Source: an uncultured Eubacteriales bacterium
GTDB lineage: Bacteria; Bacillota; Clostridia; Christensenellales; Borkfalkiaceae
Direction of reading: 5' to 3'
NCBI GenBank assembly: GCA_900542935.1
Contig: UQPN01000010.1
Location: forward strand, 1-64,000
Length of the DNA stretch: 64,000 bases
Under the pieces are notes generated by a model. It made no database searches. It was given only the letters and a program-made list of their open reading frames with translations, and had not been told where the DNA came from. Below, piece by piece: positions 55,061 through 63,847 of the stretch. Positions within the stretch are counted from its first letter, which is position 1. Every line of letters starts with the position of its first letter. A program made the position numbers and the translations under genes.

Positions 55061-56599
55061 ATGGAAGAAAACAAGCAGAACGCAAACGGACAAGCCCCCG
55101 CGGCGCCCGCCGCGGCTCCGGAACAAACCGCGGAAACGCTCGCCGAACAGGCGCGCATCCGCCGCGAAAAACTGGCGAAATTGCAGGGCGAGGGCAAAAA
55201 CCCGTACGAGCAGGTGAAATACCCGGTAGACGCGGACAGCGCTTCCGTCAAAGCGAATTTCGAAGCGTACGAGGGCAAAACGGTAACGATGGCGGGCAGA
55301 ATGATGTCCCGCCGCATTATGGGCAAAGCCTCGTTTTCGCACATAGCCGATAAAAGCGGCTCCATTCAGATTTACGTTACCCGTCAGGATATCGGCGAGG
55401 AAAACTATCTTTCCTACAAAAAAGATTACGACATCGGCGATATTTTCGGTTTCAGAGGCTTCGTATTCAAAACGCAGACGGGCGAAGTAACGGTACACGT
55501 AACCGAACTTGTGCTTTTAACGAAATCCCTGCTCCCCCTGCCCGAAAAATACAACGGCTTGCAGGATAAGGATATGAAATACCGCCTGCGCCACCTCGAT
55601 CTTATCATGAACGACGACGTGAAGCAAACGTTCCGTCTGCGTTCGAAAATCATGAAAGAACTGCGCGCGTATCTCGATTCGAAAGGCTATCTCGAAGTGG
55701 ATACGCCCGTGCTGCTTCCCCTTGAAATCGGCGCCGACGCCCGCCCGTTCAAAACGCACCACAACGCCCTGAATATCGATATGTATATGCGTATCGAAAC
55801 GGAGTTGTTTTTAAAGCGCCTTATTGTCGGCGGACTGGATCGCGTGTACGAAGTGGGCAGAATTTTCAGAAACGAGGGCATGGACGCTTTCCACAACCCC
55901 GAATTCACCACCATCGAAATGTATCAGGCGTACACCGATTACAAGGGCATGATGGATCTGATCGAGGATATGTACAAAACGGTAACGCAGAACGTCTGCG
56001 GCTCGCTGGACATCACCTATCAGGGCACGGAAATTCACATGGGCGAATGGACGCGCCTCACCATGGCGGAAGCCGTGGAAAAATACGCGGGCGTTCGCTA
56101 TGACGACTGGAAAACGGACGAAGAAGCCCGCGCCGCCGTAAAGGCAAAGGGCGTGGAACTTTCCCACGGCGACGAATCCACCAAAGGCTACGTGCTCATC
56201 GATTTCTTCGACGCGTTCGTGGAAGAAAATCTTATCCAGCCCACGATTATTTACGATTACCCCGTTGAAAATTCGCCGCTTGCCAAGCGCAAGGCGTCGA
56301 ATCCCGCGTTTACGGAGCGTTTCGAATATTTCATCTGCGGGCACGAATACGGCAACGCGTTCTCGGAACTCAACGATCCCGTCGATCAGCTGGCGCGCAT
56401 GCAGAAGCAGGTCAACGAGAAGCGCAAGGCGGGCAATCTTTCGGCGCAGGTGGACGAGGACTTCATCAACGCCCTCGAATACGGCTTGCCCCCCACGGGC
56501 GGCTTAGGCATGGGCGTAGACCGTTTGATTATGCTTTTAACCGACAGCGCAACGATACGGGATGTCATATTGTTCCCCACCATGAAACCCCGCCGCTAA
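55061..56599 (+). CDS. lysS: lysyl-tRNA synthetase, class II
   Basis: 512 residues. An Ala/Pro/Glu-rich N-terminal tail of about 30 residues precedes the OB-fold anticodon domain; catalytic motif 2 is GRIFRNEGMDAFHNPEFTTIE, motif 3 GLGMGVDRLIMLLT. Start follows GAGG. The greA-lysS pair ends the ordinary right-arm genes; repeats follow. Confidence 0.97.
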   Translation: MEENKQNANGQAPAAPAAAPEQTAETLAEQARIRREKLAKLQGEGKNPYEQVKYPVDADSASVKANFEAYEGKTVTMAGRMMSRRIMGKASFSHIADKSGSIQIYVTRQDIGEENYLSYKKDYDIGDIFGFRGFVFKTQTGEVTVHVTELVLLTKSLLPLPEKYNGLQDKDMKYRLRHLDLIMNDDVKQTFRLRSKIMKELRAYLDSKGYLEVDTPVLLPLEIGADARPFKTHHNALNIDMYMRIETELFLKRLIVGGLDRVYEVGRIFRNEGMDAFHNPEFTTIEMYQAYTDYKGMMDLIEDMYKTVTQNVCGSLDITYQGTEIHMGEWTRLTMAEAVEKYAGVRYDDWKTDEEARAAVKAKGVELSHGDESTKGYVLIDFFDAFVEENLIQPTIIYDYPVENSPLAKRKASNPAFTERFEYFICGHEYGNAFSELNDPVDQLARMQKQVNEKRKAGNLSAQVDEDFINALEYGLPPTGGLGMGVDRLIMLLTDSATIRDVILFPTMKPRR

Positions 56600-56736
56600 T
56601 TTTTCGCATTCTTTTTGCGTAATACTGTGTCGAGCTTGCGCCCGCCTCGGTTATGTACTATTTGTACGCTCCCGTCGGCGGTTACGCGCGCTCCTTGTCT
56701 TACGCAAAAATCTCTGCAAAAAATTTCGTTTTTGCG

Positions 56737-56894
56737 GCTTCCCCTTGGGGGGAAGCTCTGCCACGTAGTGGCGGTGATGAGGGGCGTAGCCCATTTTTGA
56801 TTTTCTGAATATTTTTGACAAAAAATTTCTGAAAATCAAGGGGCATAGCCAATTTTGATTGAATTTTTCCACCGGAAATTTTCAATCAAGGGGC
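56737..56894. repeat. composite palindromic repeat (R2 plus two R3)
   Basis: GCTTCCCC/GGGGAAGC hairpin, second stem GCCAC-GTA-GTGGC, GATGAGGGGC, then two AT-rich palindromes each ending CAAGGGGC. The gap 56600-56736 contains a GC-rich stretch I cannot assign. Confidence 0.8.
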
Positions 56895-56980
56895 AGTTTC
56901 ATCTTCGAAAAGTCATTTGTCAACACCCCCTTGCTTTTCCCTTTTTTTCTTCCTTATAATTCCCGACAGTCCTATTTTCG

Positions 56981-58867
56981 TCAATCCGTTATTTGCGCCG
57001 CCGAACGCTTATGCTCCCCGATATGCTCCGCAAACAGCTTTCGTTTCTCCGCCGCCAGCGCGCGCCCTTCCTGCGAAAAATAATAGCGTAAGTGTTCCGC
57101 AATATGCGCCTCGTGGTCGTCCAGTTCGTCTACGCGCACGTTTTCCCCTTCCCGCATTTTTAAATTCTCCTCGCGCGCGCATTCCTCATACAAAGCCGAA
57201 ATATCCCTGCAGTTTTCGTAACTTCCCAGCCCGAACGCTTCCAGAATCCGATTCTTGTTGTTCTGCGGAATTTTCCCGTCCTCGCCCGTCAGAATCCCGG
57301 CCGAAAGCAAACTCAGAATCGTCTCTTTCCTTTCTTCCGCACTCAGATTCTGCTCCGTCCCGAACGTTACGTCGTCGCACGAAAGCTCTTCCGAACTGAA
57401 ATAGTACGTCTGCGTTTTTCCTCCTTCGCCCGCCACGCACAGAAGACGCGCGTTTCCCGCAAACTGCTTGTACAGCCGCACCACCTGCCGCGCGATTTCC
57501 CTCATCGCCGCGCACAAGTTTTCTTTCGTCGCCGCCATTCTCGAATCGTCCTGCGATAATAAAAGCTGCAGTCCCGTCGCGCTCGTTACCCTTGTCGGCG
57601 TAGAACTCTGCGATAAATCCGATACCCCGCTCACCACCGAAAATTCCTTTTCCAGCCACTCTTCTTCTTTGGCGAAATCATCGGGAATCGAACCGAAATT
57701 CATCATTTCCGGCACGCGACTCCCCTGTCGGTATACCAGAATTTTACCGGGAGCCAACCCCTCTTCCGCCAGGGCGTCCGTATCCACCGAACCGTCCTCC
57801 ACGGCAAGCACGCCCGCCGCGATACGGCTTAAAAATTCGTGTTTTCTGTTCCGCACCGCGTTATACGCCCGCTGCACGGGAATCAGCCTGTCCACAATCG
57901 AACTTCCGAAAAATCTTGACGGCTGTTTCAAGCAATCCTGCTTCACAAACGGCAGCACCCGTTCGCCGCGCAACCCGTTTTTATACGGCAGCTCCCCTTC
58001 GTACAACAGTTTCCCTCCCGCGACAATCTCCAGCTTTCCGTTCGGGTGCTCTTTCGTCGGCAACGTATACCGCTCCAGCAGAATCACTCTTCCGGGCGAC
58101 GTTTTTCCGCCTGTCTTGCTTGCCTCGCGGGTAAATTGCGCCGAAGCGCCGGAAATTCCCGCGCCGGAATACACGCCCGAAATTTCGCTTTCGGGGTCGG
58201 GCGCCACCGCCACGCCGAACGTATCCGCTATGTACTCCGTCAAAACCGCCTGTGCGTGTATCAGGCTGGAAATCGCCGAAAATTCGCAATCGAGTCTGTC
58301 GGGAAAAATCTCGTACGGCGGAGTTACCGAAATGCAGGCTTCCCCCTCGTATAAAGGCATGCCGTTTTCGTCCAGTCCCACTTTGCGCCCCGCCGTTTCG
58401 TCCCAGCACACCTTGTAAAACACGCTGCCGCACACCTCGCTCCACATAATGCCGTCGGCAATCGCCTCGTTCGCCTTCGCCCGATCGAACGCATACGCAA
58501 GAATCCCCGTAGAAAGCTGTGCCGCGCGCATATCGGAATCTTCGTCGGAAAAAGGCGCGGCTTTCACTTCGGGAATCGATTTCACCAGCTTCGCCACGCG
58601 CGAATCCACCGTAGGAGCAATATGGTTAAACACGCGGTGCGTCTGCCAGAAATATTGCGTGTCCTCTTCTTCCAGCCCGCCTTCGGGGGTAACGTCGCAA
58701 TACTGATTTCCCGCTACGAATTGCATATTCAACGACCATCCGTTTTCTATGTTTCTTCTCGCCTCGCGGCGCGCCCGGAAATCGAGCGTAATTTCATACG
58801 CCAGCCGCTCGCGCCGTTTTTCCTCTTCTCTTTCTTTCATTTGTCGAACCTGTTCGTTTTCCTGCAT
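56981..58867 (-). CDS. phage portal-like protein, orphan
   Basis: 628 residues from ATG 58867 (AAGGAG upstream). A charged N-terminal helix is followed by a sequence resembling portal proteins of tailed phages of the P22-like type (INGW-like NIENGWSLNMQFVAGNQYCDV, FFGSSIVDRLIPVQRAYNAVRNRKHEF, TSATGLQLLLSQD), ending with helical and Lys/His-rich segments. Portals form the dodecameric DNA gate of the capsid. No terminase, capsid or tail gene is present nearby, so it is a prophage remnant or a domesticated gene. The frame is intact. Confidence 0.72.
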   Translation of the reverse strand: MQENEQVRQMKEREEEKRRERLAYEITLDFRARREARRNIENGWSLNMQFVAGNQYCDVTPEGGLEEEDTQYFWQTHRVFNHIAPTVDSRVAKLVKSIPEVKAAPFSDEDSDMRAAQLSTGILAYAFDRAKANEAIADGIMWSEVCGSVFYKVCWDETAGRKVGLDENGMPLYEGEACISVTPPYEIFPDRLDCEFSAISSLIHAQAVLTEYIADTFGVAVAPDPESEISGVYSGAGISGASAQFTREASKTGGKTSPGRVILLERYTLPTKEHPNGKLEIVAGGKLLYEGELPYKNGLRGERVLPFVKQDCLKQPSRFFGSSIVDRLIPVQRAYNAVRNRKHEFLSRIAAGVLAVEDGSVDTDALAEEGLAPGKILVYRQGSRVPEMMNFGSIPDDFAKEEEWLEKEFSVVSGVSDLSQSSTPTRVTSATGLQLLLSQDDSRMAATKENLCAAMREIARQVVRLYKQFAGNARLLCVAGEGGKTQTYYFSSEELSCDDVTFGTEQNLSAEERKETILSLLSAGILTGEDGKIPQNNKNRILEAFGLGSYENCRDISALYEECAREENLKMREGENVRVDELDDHEAHIAEHLRYYFSQEGRALAAEKRKLFAEHIGEHKRSAAQITD

Positions 58868-58954
58868 AAATAATCTCCTTATATATTTTAAAAATGACTG
58901 TTTTATAACGTACTTACTCCCTTGATTTCCCCATCGGTGCGCTACCGCCCCCTT

Positions 58955-59047
58955 GCTTTCCCCTTTTTCGCTTTTTCTCCTGAGAGAGAAAAGCGCGAAA
59001 AAACCTACGGTAGCGGGGAAAGTGTCTGCGTAAGCAGACGATAGAGG
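58955..59047. repeat. R1 repeat with an insertion in the first loop
   Basis: The arms GCTTTCCCC and GGGGAAAG are separated by about 51 nt that can fold separately, then GTCTGCGTAAGCAGAC and GATAGAGG. Confidence 0.65.
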
Positions 59048-59074
59048 TCGATTCAAATTTCTTCATCTTTCCAA
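59015..59074. repeat. 60-nt direct repeat, copy 1
   Basis: Identical to 60167-60226 over 60 nt; it covers the right half of an R1 unit and 27 nt of flank. Confidence 0.85.
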
Positions 59075-59075
59075 G

Positions 59076-59122
59076 GCTTCCCCTTGGGGGGAAGCTCCTT
59101 GCAAAGCAAGGTGATGAGGGGC
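59076..59122. repeat. double-hairpin repeat, type R2
   Basis: GCTTCCCC/GGGGAAGC, then CCTTGC-AAA-GCAAGG, then TGATGAGGGGC. Same as 60045-60091. Confidence 0.8.
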
Positions 59123-59182
59123 AGCCGAACAACATTCAGGCATTTTTTTCAAAAAGCCGCTTTATACTCAACCCGCGTTCTT

Positions 59183-59229
59183 GGCTTCCCCGTCGGGGAA
59201 GCTGTCGGCTTCTGCCGACTGAAGAGGTC
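59183..59229. repeat. double-hairpin repeat, type R1 variant
   Basis: GCTTCCCC-GT-CGGGGAAGC, second stem GTCGGC-TTCT-GCCGAC, then TGAAGAGGTC. The gap 58868-59268 contains only such repeats. Confidence 0.75.
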
Positions 59230-59268
59230 TTAGCATGCCTTCCCGCCATAGTCGAATTGCCGAATTTT

Positions 59269-59835
59269 TCATCTGCAATCCAGCCGCGCCAGCACCTGTT
59301 CTTCCCGCGCGCTCTGCGCCCCGCGCCTTCCGGCGCGCAACGCTCTGTCCACTCGCCGTATCAGTTCTATCCCGCCGTATTCTTTATAAAAATTGTTTTC
59401 GTCCACACCGCGCCGCTGCAGTTTTTCCCCGATTTTTTTCAAAAGCCGTTCTTGCCTGCGGTAATAGCTTCGTCTGCTGCCGCACATTTTTTTAATCTCT
59501 TCGTCCGAACACGCGGAGATCGTTTTGTTTTTCCCGCCGAAATATCTCAGGTGCAATAAAAATTTTTCCGAACCGGAAAGCTTGTCCACCACGCCTCCCA
59601 ACGTATCGGAAAGCGTTTCTATTCTCGATTTCAACTCCAGTTGTTCCAGCAGATATACTGCCAGATTTTCGCAGGAAACGCGATTGTCGTACGATAAGTA
59701 AGCTTTCCGTTTCACATGCTCTCCCACTTCTTCCGCCATCACTTTCAACGCGGGAAACGCATACAGCGCCGTTTTTACATATTCGCGCCCCATCCGCCCC
59801 GCAACAATGTCCTTATCGATAACTTCTTCCTTCAT
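59269..59835 (-). CDS. phage-type regulator with C-terminal HTH
   Basis: 188 residues, AAGGAG before the ATG. The N-terminal half is helical. The C-terminal half, KLSGSEKFLLHLRYFGGKNKTISACSDEEIKKMCGSRRSYYRRQERLLKKIGE, looks like the sigma-region-4-like HTH of phage late-gene activators (ArpU/RinA type). It lies 400 nt upstream of the portal-like gene on the same strand, and both may share the LexA-box promoter at 60574-60602. The family assignment rests on pattern only. Confidence 0.6.
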   Translation of the reverse strand: MKEEVIDKDIVAGRMGREYVKTALYAFPALKVMAEEVGEHVKRKAYLSYDNRVSCENLAVYLLEQLELKSRIETLSDTLGGVVDKLSGSEKFLLHLRYFGGKNKTISACSDEEIKKMCGSRRSYYRRQERLLKKIGEKLQRRGVDENNFYKEYGGIELIRRVDRALRAGRRGAQSAREEQVLARLDCR

Positions 59836-60044
59836 ATATTCTCCTTCAAAATCGAATCTTCACGGGCTAAACTCTCCGCGCCCGCCGTCTTTCCTAATAT
59901 TTCTTTGCAAGCCTTCCCCTTTCCTTACGTCAAGCCTTCCCCTTGCCTGCATAAAATTGTCAGCCACTTTGTGCCTTCCCCTTGCCTGCATAAAATTTTG
60001 CTCACAAAATTTTTTTCGGCAAAAATGATCAGTCTATTTCATAG

Positions 60045-60091
60045 GCTTCCCCTTGGGGGGAAGCTCCTTGCAAAGCAAGGTGATGAGGGGC
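60045..60091. repeat. double-hairpin repeat, type R2
   Basis: Second copy of the unit at 59076-59122, identical through the GATGAGGGGCA end. Confidence 0.8.
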
Positions 60092-60153
60092 AACCGAACA
60101 ACGATCCGGCATTTTCTCTTCAAAAAGCCGCTTTATAACCAACCCTCATTCCC

Positions 60154-60226
60154 GGCTTTCCCATTCGGGGAAAGTGTCTGCGTAAGCAGACGATAGAGGT
60201 CGATTCAAATTTCTTCATCTTTCCAA
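60154..60226. repeat. R1 repeat including copy 2 of the 60-nt direct repeat
   Basis: CTTTCCC/GGGGAAAG, second stem GTCTGC-GTAA-GCAGAC, GATAGAGG. 60167-60226 equals 59015-59074. Short CCTTCCCCTTGCCTG motifs recur at 59934, 59973 and about 60229. I see no gene in 59836-60837. Confidence 0.75.
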
Positions 60227-60555
60227 TCCTTCCCCTTGCCTGAAAAAAATTCAGCAAACTTCATTTCTTCGGCAAAAATTGTCAGCCACTTCGTGCTTTT
60301 CCCCTTTCCTCCACGCCCTCCCCTTCCAAAGCATTCCCGCCCTTACTCTTTCTTCGTTGTTATATCCCGGCTTTCGTCGTTCCGGCTCTTCCGTCCGCTT
60401 CAATCCCCGTTTTTCATCCTACCCGCTCTTTTCAAAAACCATTTCTCCTTGCAATCCTTTTGCTCCGCATCGTTGTTTTCGCCGGAAGCACAATTATTAT
60501 CTCATAACTTTCCCCAAAACGCCTTTTATCGTGCCACGTTTTTTTATTTTAAATA

Positions 60556-60569
60556 CGAACATTTGTTCG
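60556..60569. promoter_or_regulatory. LexA-type SOS box
   Basis: CGAACATTTGTTCG is a perfect palindrome fitting the Gram-positive LexA consensus CGAACNNNNGTTCG. It starts 4 nt downstream of the -10 box of the leftward promoter, over the expected transcription start. Confidence 0.7.
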
Positions 60570-60573
60570 TTTT

Positions 60574-60602
60574 TCTATAGTATAACATATAAAACATGTC
60601 AA
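60574..60602 (-). promoter_or_regulatory. leftward promoter under the LexA box
   Basis: Read leftward, TTGACA (60597-60602), 17 nt, TATAGA (60574-60579). The next leftward gene is the phage-type regulator, about 720 nt away; no coding sequence was found between. Confidence 0.65.
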
Positions 60603-60802
60603 CATATCGCCATTTTTAGAAAAATTTTCCACTTTTTTTATCGATTATTTTAAAATAATACTTCGTTTTTATCGTAAATCGTCAAAAAAGAAGTAAATAT
60701 TTTAAAATATTCGGCATGGATTTTTCTGCCGCGCCCACGCTCGTTTTTCACCGAATCTCATAAGCCCGCAAACGCCGAAGACAAAAACAGCAAGCGAAAT
60801 CA

Positions 60803-60831
60803 TTGACATTTTTTTTTCGCCGTGCTATAAT
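60803..60831 (+). promoter_or_regulatory. promoter of the secreted protein gene
   Basis: TTGACA (60803-60808), 17 nt, TATAAT (60826-60831): full consensus. The ATG begins 6 nt later, predicting a leaderless transcript. Confidence 0.82.
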
Positions 60832-60837
60832 TTTCAT

Positions 60838-63417
60838 ATGTTACTGAAGAAGAAAAAAAACATCAAAAACGTCTCCGCCCGCGCGCTCGCGTGTACGGCG
60901 GCTTTCTGCGCGGCATTTCTGCCGTTTTTCGGGCAATTTTCCGCCGTTACCAACGCAGATGCCGCAGGGACGACGGAAATAAATCCGACCGCCGCATCTC
61001 GATTCGCTGCCGCACAACAAACAGCGCGGCAAAACGCGCAGAACGAAAGTTTGTATCTGCCCGGCTCGTACGAACAGTATCTGCCGCTCGAAAATCCGGC
61101 GTCCGTCGCCGTCAGCGAAAATTACACGGCGATTTCCGACGGCTTAACCATCTACGTTTACAGCCGCCTCACAAAAAAATATACGCAATACAATCACGGC
61201 GCCGCTTCCGATCAGAAAATCACGCAGATTCGCTTCGATAACCGCGAACGCCTGTTCTTCTCCACGCAAACGGCGAAACTTTTCATGCTCTCGCAGAATT
61301 TCGAAACGGCAAGTCTTACGGGTGTGCGTTCCTGCAGCTCTTTCGAAATCGCCGACGACACTTTGTATTACACCATCGCCGCCAGCGGCGCCATTTCCAT
61401 CTACTCGCAGCCGCTCGAAGCTCTCGGCGAAGCGGAAAACAACCCGCTCCAGACGCTGAACGACGATAACCATATTCCCGCCCTCGCCTACAACGGCGAA
61501 TCCGTCTATTACACCTATAAGGGCGAATTTCTCTATTCGCTGGACGGCGCCAGAAAACCGTCGCTCACCGGCGGAGCCGCCACCGTCCTCTCCATGACGT
61601 TCGCGGAAGATTATTGCTATTTCACCGATACCGATCTGAAACTCTACGCCTATCGCTACACCGACGATTCCGCCGTACCGGAACAGCTCGGCGCAGGCGA
61701 AACTTTCGTTTCCGTCAACGCGTCCTCCGCAGGCAATTCGGTTTATGCCGTCGGCAATCGAAAAATCAGACAAATCGATTCCGAAACGCGCGCGTTCACT
61801 TCTTTCGAAATCTCCGCATCGTCGAATTCCGACGGCAGATTATACAACGCCGTCGATACCGCCCTCGCAGGCAATACGCTTTTCACGCTGGATAGCGGCA
61901 ATCCCGCCGAAAACGTCGGCGCACGCGTCCTTCTTACCCCCGCGCTCGCATACGGCGCCGCCGCAGCGGATAAAAACGGAAAAACCGCTACTCTTCCTCT
62001 TTCGCAGTCCTACGCAAAATATATCGCGGCAGACGGCGCAACGTTTTTAATCGCCACCGCGCCCGACTCAACGCAAACGCCCGCCGCGGCAGGCGTTCTC
62101 GCCCTGTACGATACCGCGGGCAACATTCTGCAAACTTTCGAAGCCGCCGACGGCGAATCCTTCACCGGCGTAACCAACGTTTACGGCACCTATTATGCCT
62201 CTTCCAAAAACTACCTTTATAAAATAGAAAAAAACGTAACGCCCGCCGAAGACGGCGCCGAAACGGTTGCGTACACAATTCTTTCCGGCAAAACCACGCG
62301 TTCCAACCGCCTGCTTACCTCCGACGTCTACGGCACCCTCTACTTCGTTCAGGCGCAGCACGTCTATACCTGCACCGAAGAGGAATTATCCGCCGCGTTT
62401 TTATCCGACGACGCTTTCGGTAAACCCGCCGAAGAAGCCGTCGCCCTTCTGCCGGACGAAACAAGCAGCGCGGATCAAACCACAAAAATCCTCGTCGATT
62501 TTCATCGCAACGTCTATGCGCTTCACGGCGGAACGTTCACGAAATGCGCAAAAAGCGCAGAAGATACCGCCGAAGATTACGATATGAAAACCAAAACGCT
62601 CGCCTATACGCAAAGCGAAAGCACGCCCGTCGTCAGCGCCGCGTTCGGCGTAGAAACGGAAACCGCATACGTCCTCTACAACGGCAACTTCATCGCCGCA
62701 ACCTACGATCTTCCGCTTCCCACCGTCAACACCATCGCGGTCGACGGCACCGACGAAACCCTTTTTGCCGAAGAAAACGCTTCGTTTACCGTCGTGGAAT
62801 GCGCCGAAAAATCCCTGCTCATCCGCTTCGATGTCGCCTCTTTAAAAGGCGCAACGCATTTTCCTTATCTCTCGTACGCGCGCGCCGCAGAAAAAACGCC
62901 CGCCATTTCGATGGGCGAAACGGAAAAATATTATCTTCTCGCCGTGTACGATAAAGAAAACAACGATTATTACACGGCGCTGGCGGAAAAACAGTTCTGC
63001 GCAGCCATGTCGGAAGAAGAATTTCTCACCCCTCCGCCCGCCGAATACGCCGGCGGCGCAACGGGCTACGTAACCAACGCCCTGCCGCTGTACAAATACC
63101 CCTACCTTACCGATTTAATCACGGTCTGCCCGCTCGCTCGCGGCGCCGCCGTCCGCGTTTTAAAAACGGTAGAAAAACTGGACTGGAAATATTATCAGGT
63201 GGAATACACCGACGAAACCGGCGCGACGAAAACGGGTTTTCTTCCCGCAGCCTACGTAACCGATACAAACGGCAACGTCCCGGAAGCGGAAACCACCACT
63301 CTCGGCGGCGAAAACAACAACAGCGATCTTGTCTGGCGGCTCGTGTATATCGTGCTGGGCACGCTCGTCATCTGCATCCTTGTCGACTATCTGATTCTCC
63401 GCCGCAACGACAAATAA
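60838..63417 (+). CDS. large secreted, membrane-anchored repeat protein with SH3-like domain
   Basis: 859 residues. A basic start and hydrophobic stretch with NADAAG near residue 40 suggest a signal peptide or anchor. About 80-640 has regularly spaced beta-strand segments (AISDGLTIYVYSR, RLFFSTQTAKLFMLS, ESVYYTYKGEFLYSL, DYCYFTDTDLKLYAY), as in a beta-propeller. At about 735-810 a segment with GYVTNALPLYKYPYLT and GFLPAAYV resembles a bacterial SH3 domain. A helix near 832-852 anchors the C-terminus. No Shine-Dalgarno is present. Function unknown; a cell-wall role is possible. Confidence 0.8.
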   Translation: MLLKKKKNIKNVSARALACTAAFCAAFLPFFGQFSAVTNADAAGTTEINPTAASRFAAAQQTARQNAQNESLYLPGSYEQYLPLENPASVAVSENYTAISDGLTIYVYSRLTKKYTQYNHGAASDQKITQIRFDNRERLFFSTQTAKLFMLSQNFETASLTGVRSCSSFEIADDTLYYTIAASGAISIYSQPLEALGEAENNPLQTLNDDNHIPALAYNGESVYYTYKGEFLYSLDGARKPSLTGGAATVLSMTFAEDYCYFTDTDLKLYAYRYTDDSAVPEQLGAGETFVSVNASSAGNSVYAVGNRKIRQIDSETRAFTSFEISASSNSDGRLYNAVDTALAGNTLFTLDSGNPAENVGARVLLTPALAYGAAAADKNGKTATLPLSQSYAKYIAADGATFLIATAPDSTQTPAAAGVLALYDTAGNILQTFEAADGESFTGVTNVYGTYYASSKNYLYKIEKNVTPAEDGAETVAYTILSGKTTRSNRLLTSDVYGTLYFVQAQHVYTCTEEELSAAFLSDDAFGKPAEEAVALLPDETSSADQTTKILVDFHRNVYALHGGTFTKCAKSAEDTAEDYDMKTKTLAYTQSESTPVVSAAFGVETETAYVLYNGNFIAATYDLPLPTVNTIAVDGTDETLFAEENASFTVVECAEKSLLIRFDVASLKGATHFPYLSYARAAEKTPAISMGETEKYYLLAVYDKENNDYYTALAEKQFCAAMSEEEFLTPPPAEYAGGATGYVTNALPLYKYPYLTDLITVCPLARGAAVRVLKTVEKLDWKYYQVEYTDETGATKTGFLPAAYVTDTNGNVPEAETTTLGGENNNSDLVWRLVYIVLGTLVICILVDYLILRRNDK

Positions 63418-63493
63418 AAATTAAAAACAGGCTTCTCCTTGCCTCATTTTTGCTCAACGCAAAATGGGGCAAAATTTTTCACCCTATTTCATA

Positions 63494-63690
63494 GCCTTCC
63501 CCCCGGGGGCGGGCATTGCCCGTTTCGTTACGGATTGTAGCACTATCGTCCAAAAGTTAATCTTTGCCTTTGATATAGCCTTCCCCCCGGGGGGAAGGTG
63601 TCGCCGAACGGCGACGGATGAGGGGCGCAGGGCATTTTTGATTTTTCTGAATATTTTTAACAAAAGATTTCTGAAAATCAAGGGGCGCAA
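63494..63690. repeat. composite repeat R4-R2-R3
   Basis: R4 with CGGGCATTGCCCG, then CCTTCCCC/GGGGAAGG hairpin, second stem GTCGCC-GAAC-GGCGAC, GATGAGGGGC, then an AT-rich palindrome ending CAAGGGGC. Same module order as at 50278-50417 for R4. Confidence 0.78.
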
Positions 63691-63847
63691 CTTGTTTTCT
63701 AATTGCTTTTGATAAAGCCTTCCCCTTTCTCATTTTTGCTCATCGCAAAATTCGGCAAAAAGGGTAATCCTTGCCTTCGTCAAGCTTTCCCCTTGCCTCA
63801 TCGTGCTTGCGCACAATGAGGCAAAAATGGGAAGCCTTGCCTTGCGT

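Noticed and set aside
56981..60230. Complete prophage
   Set aside because: Only a portal-like gene and a regulator are present; no integrase, terminase, capsid, tail or lysis genes and no attachment-site duplication at a tRNA.
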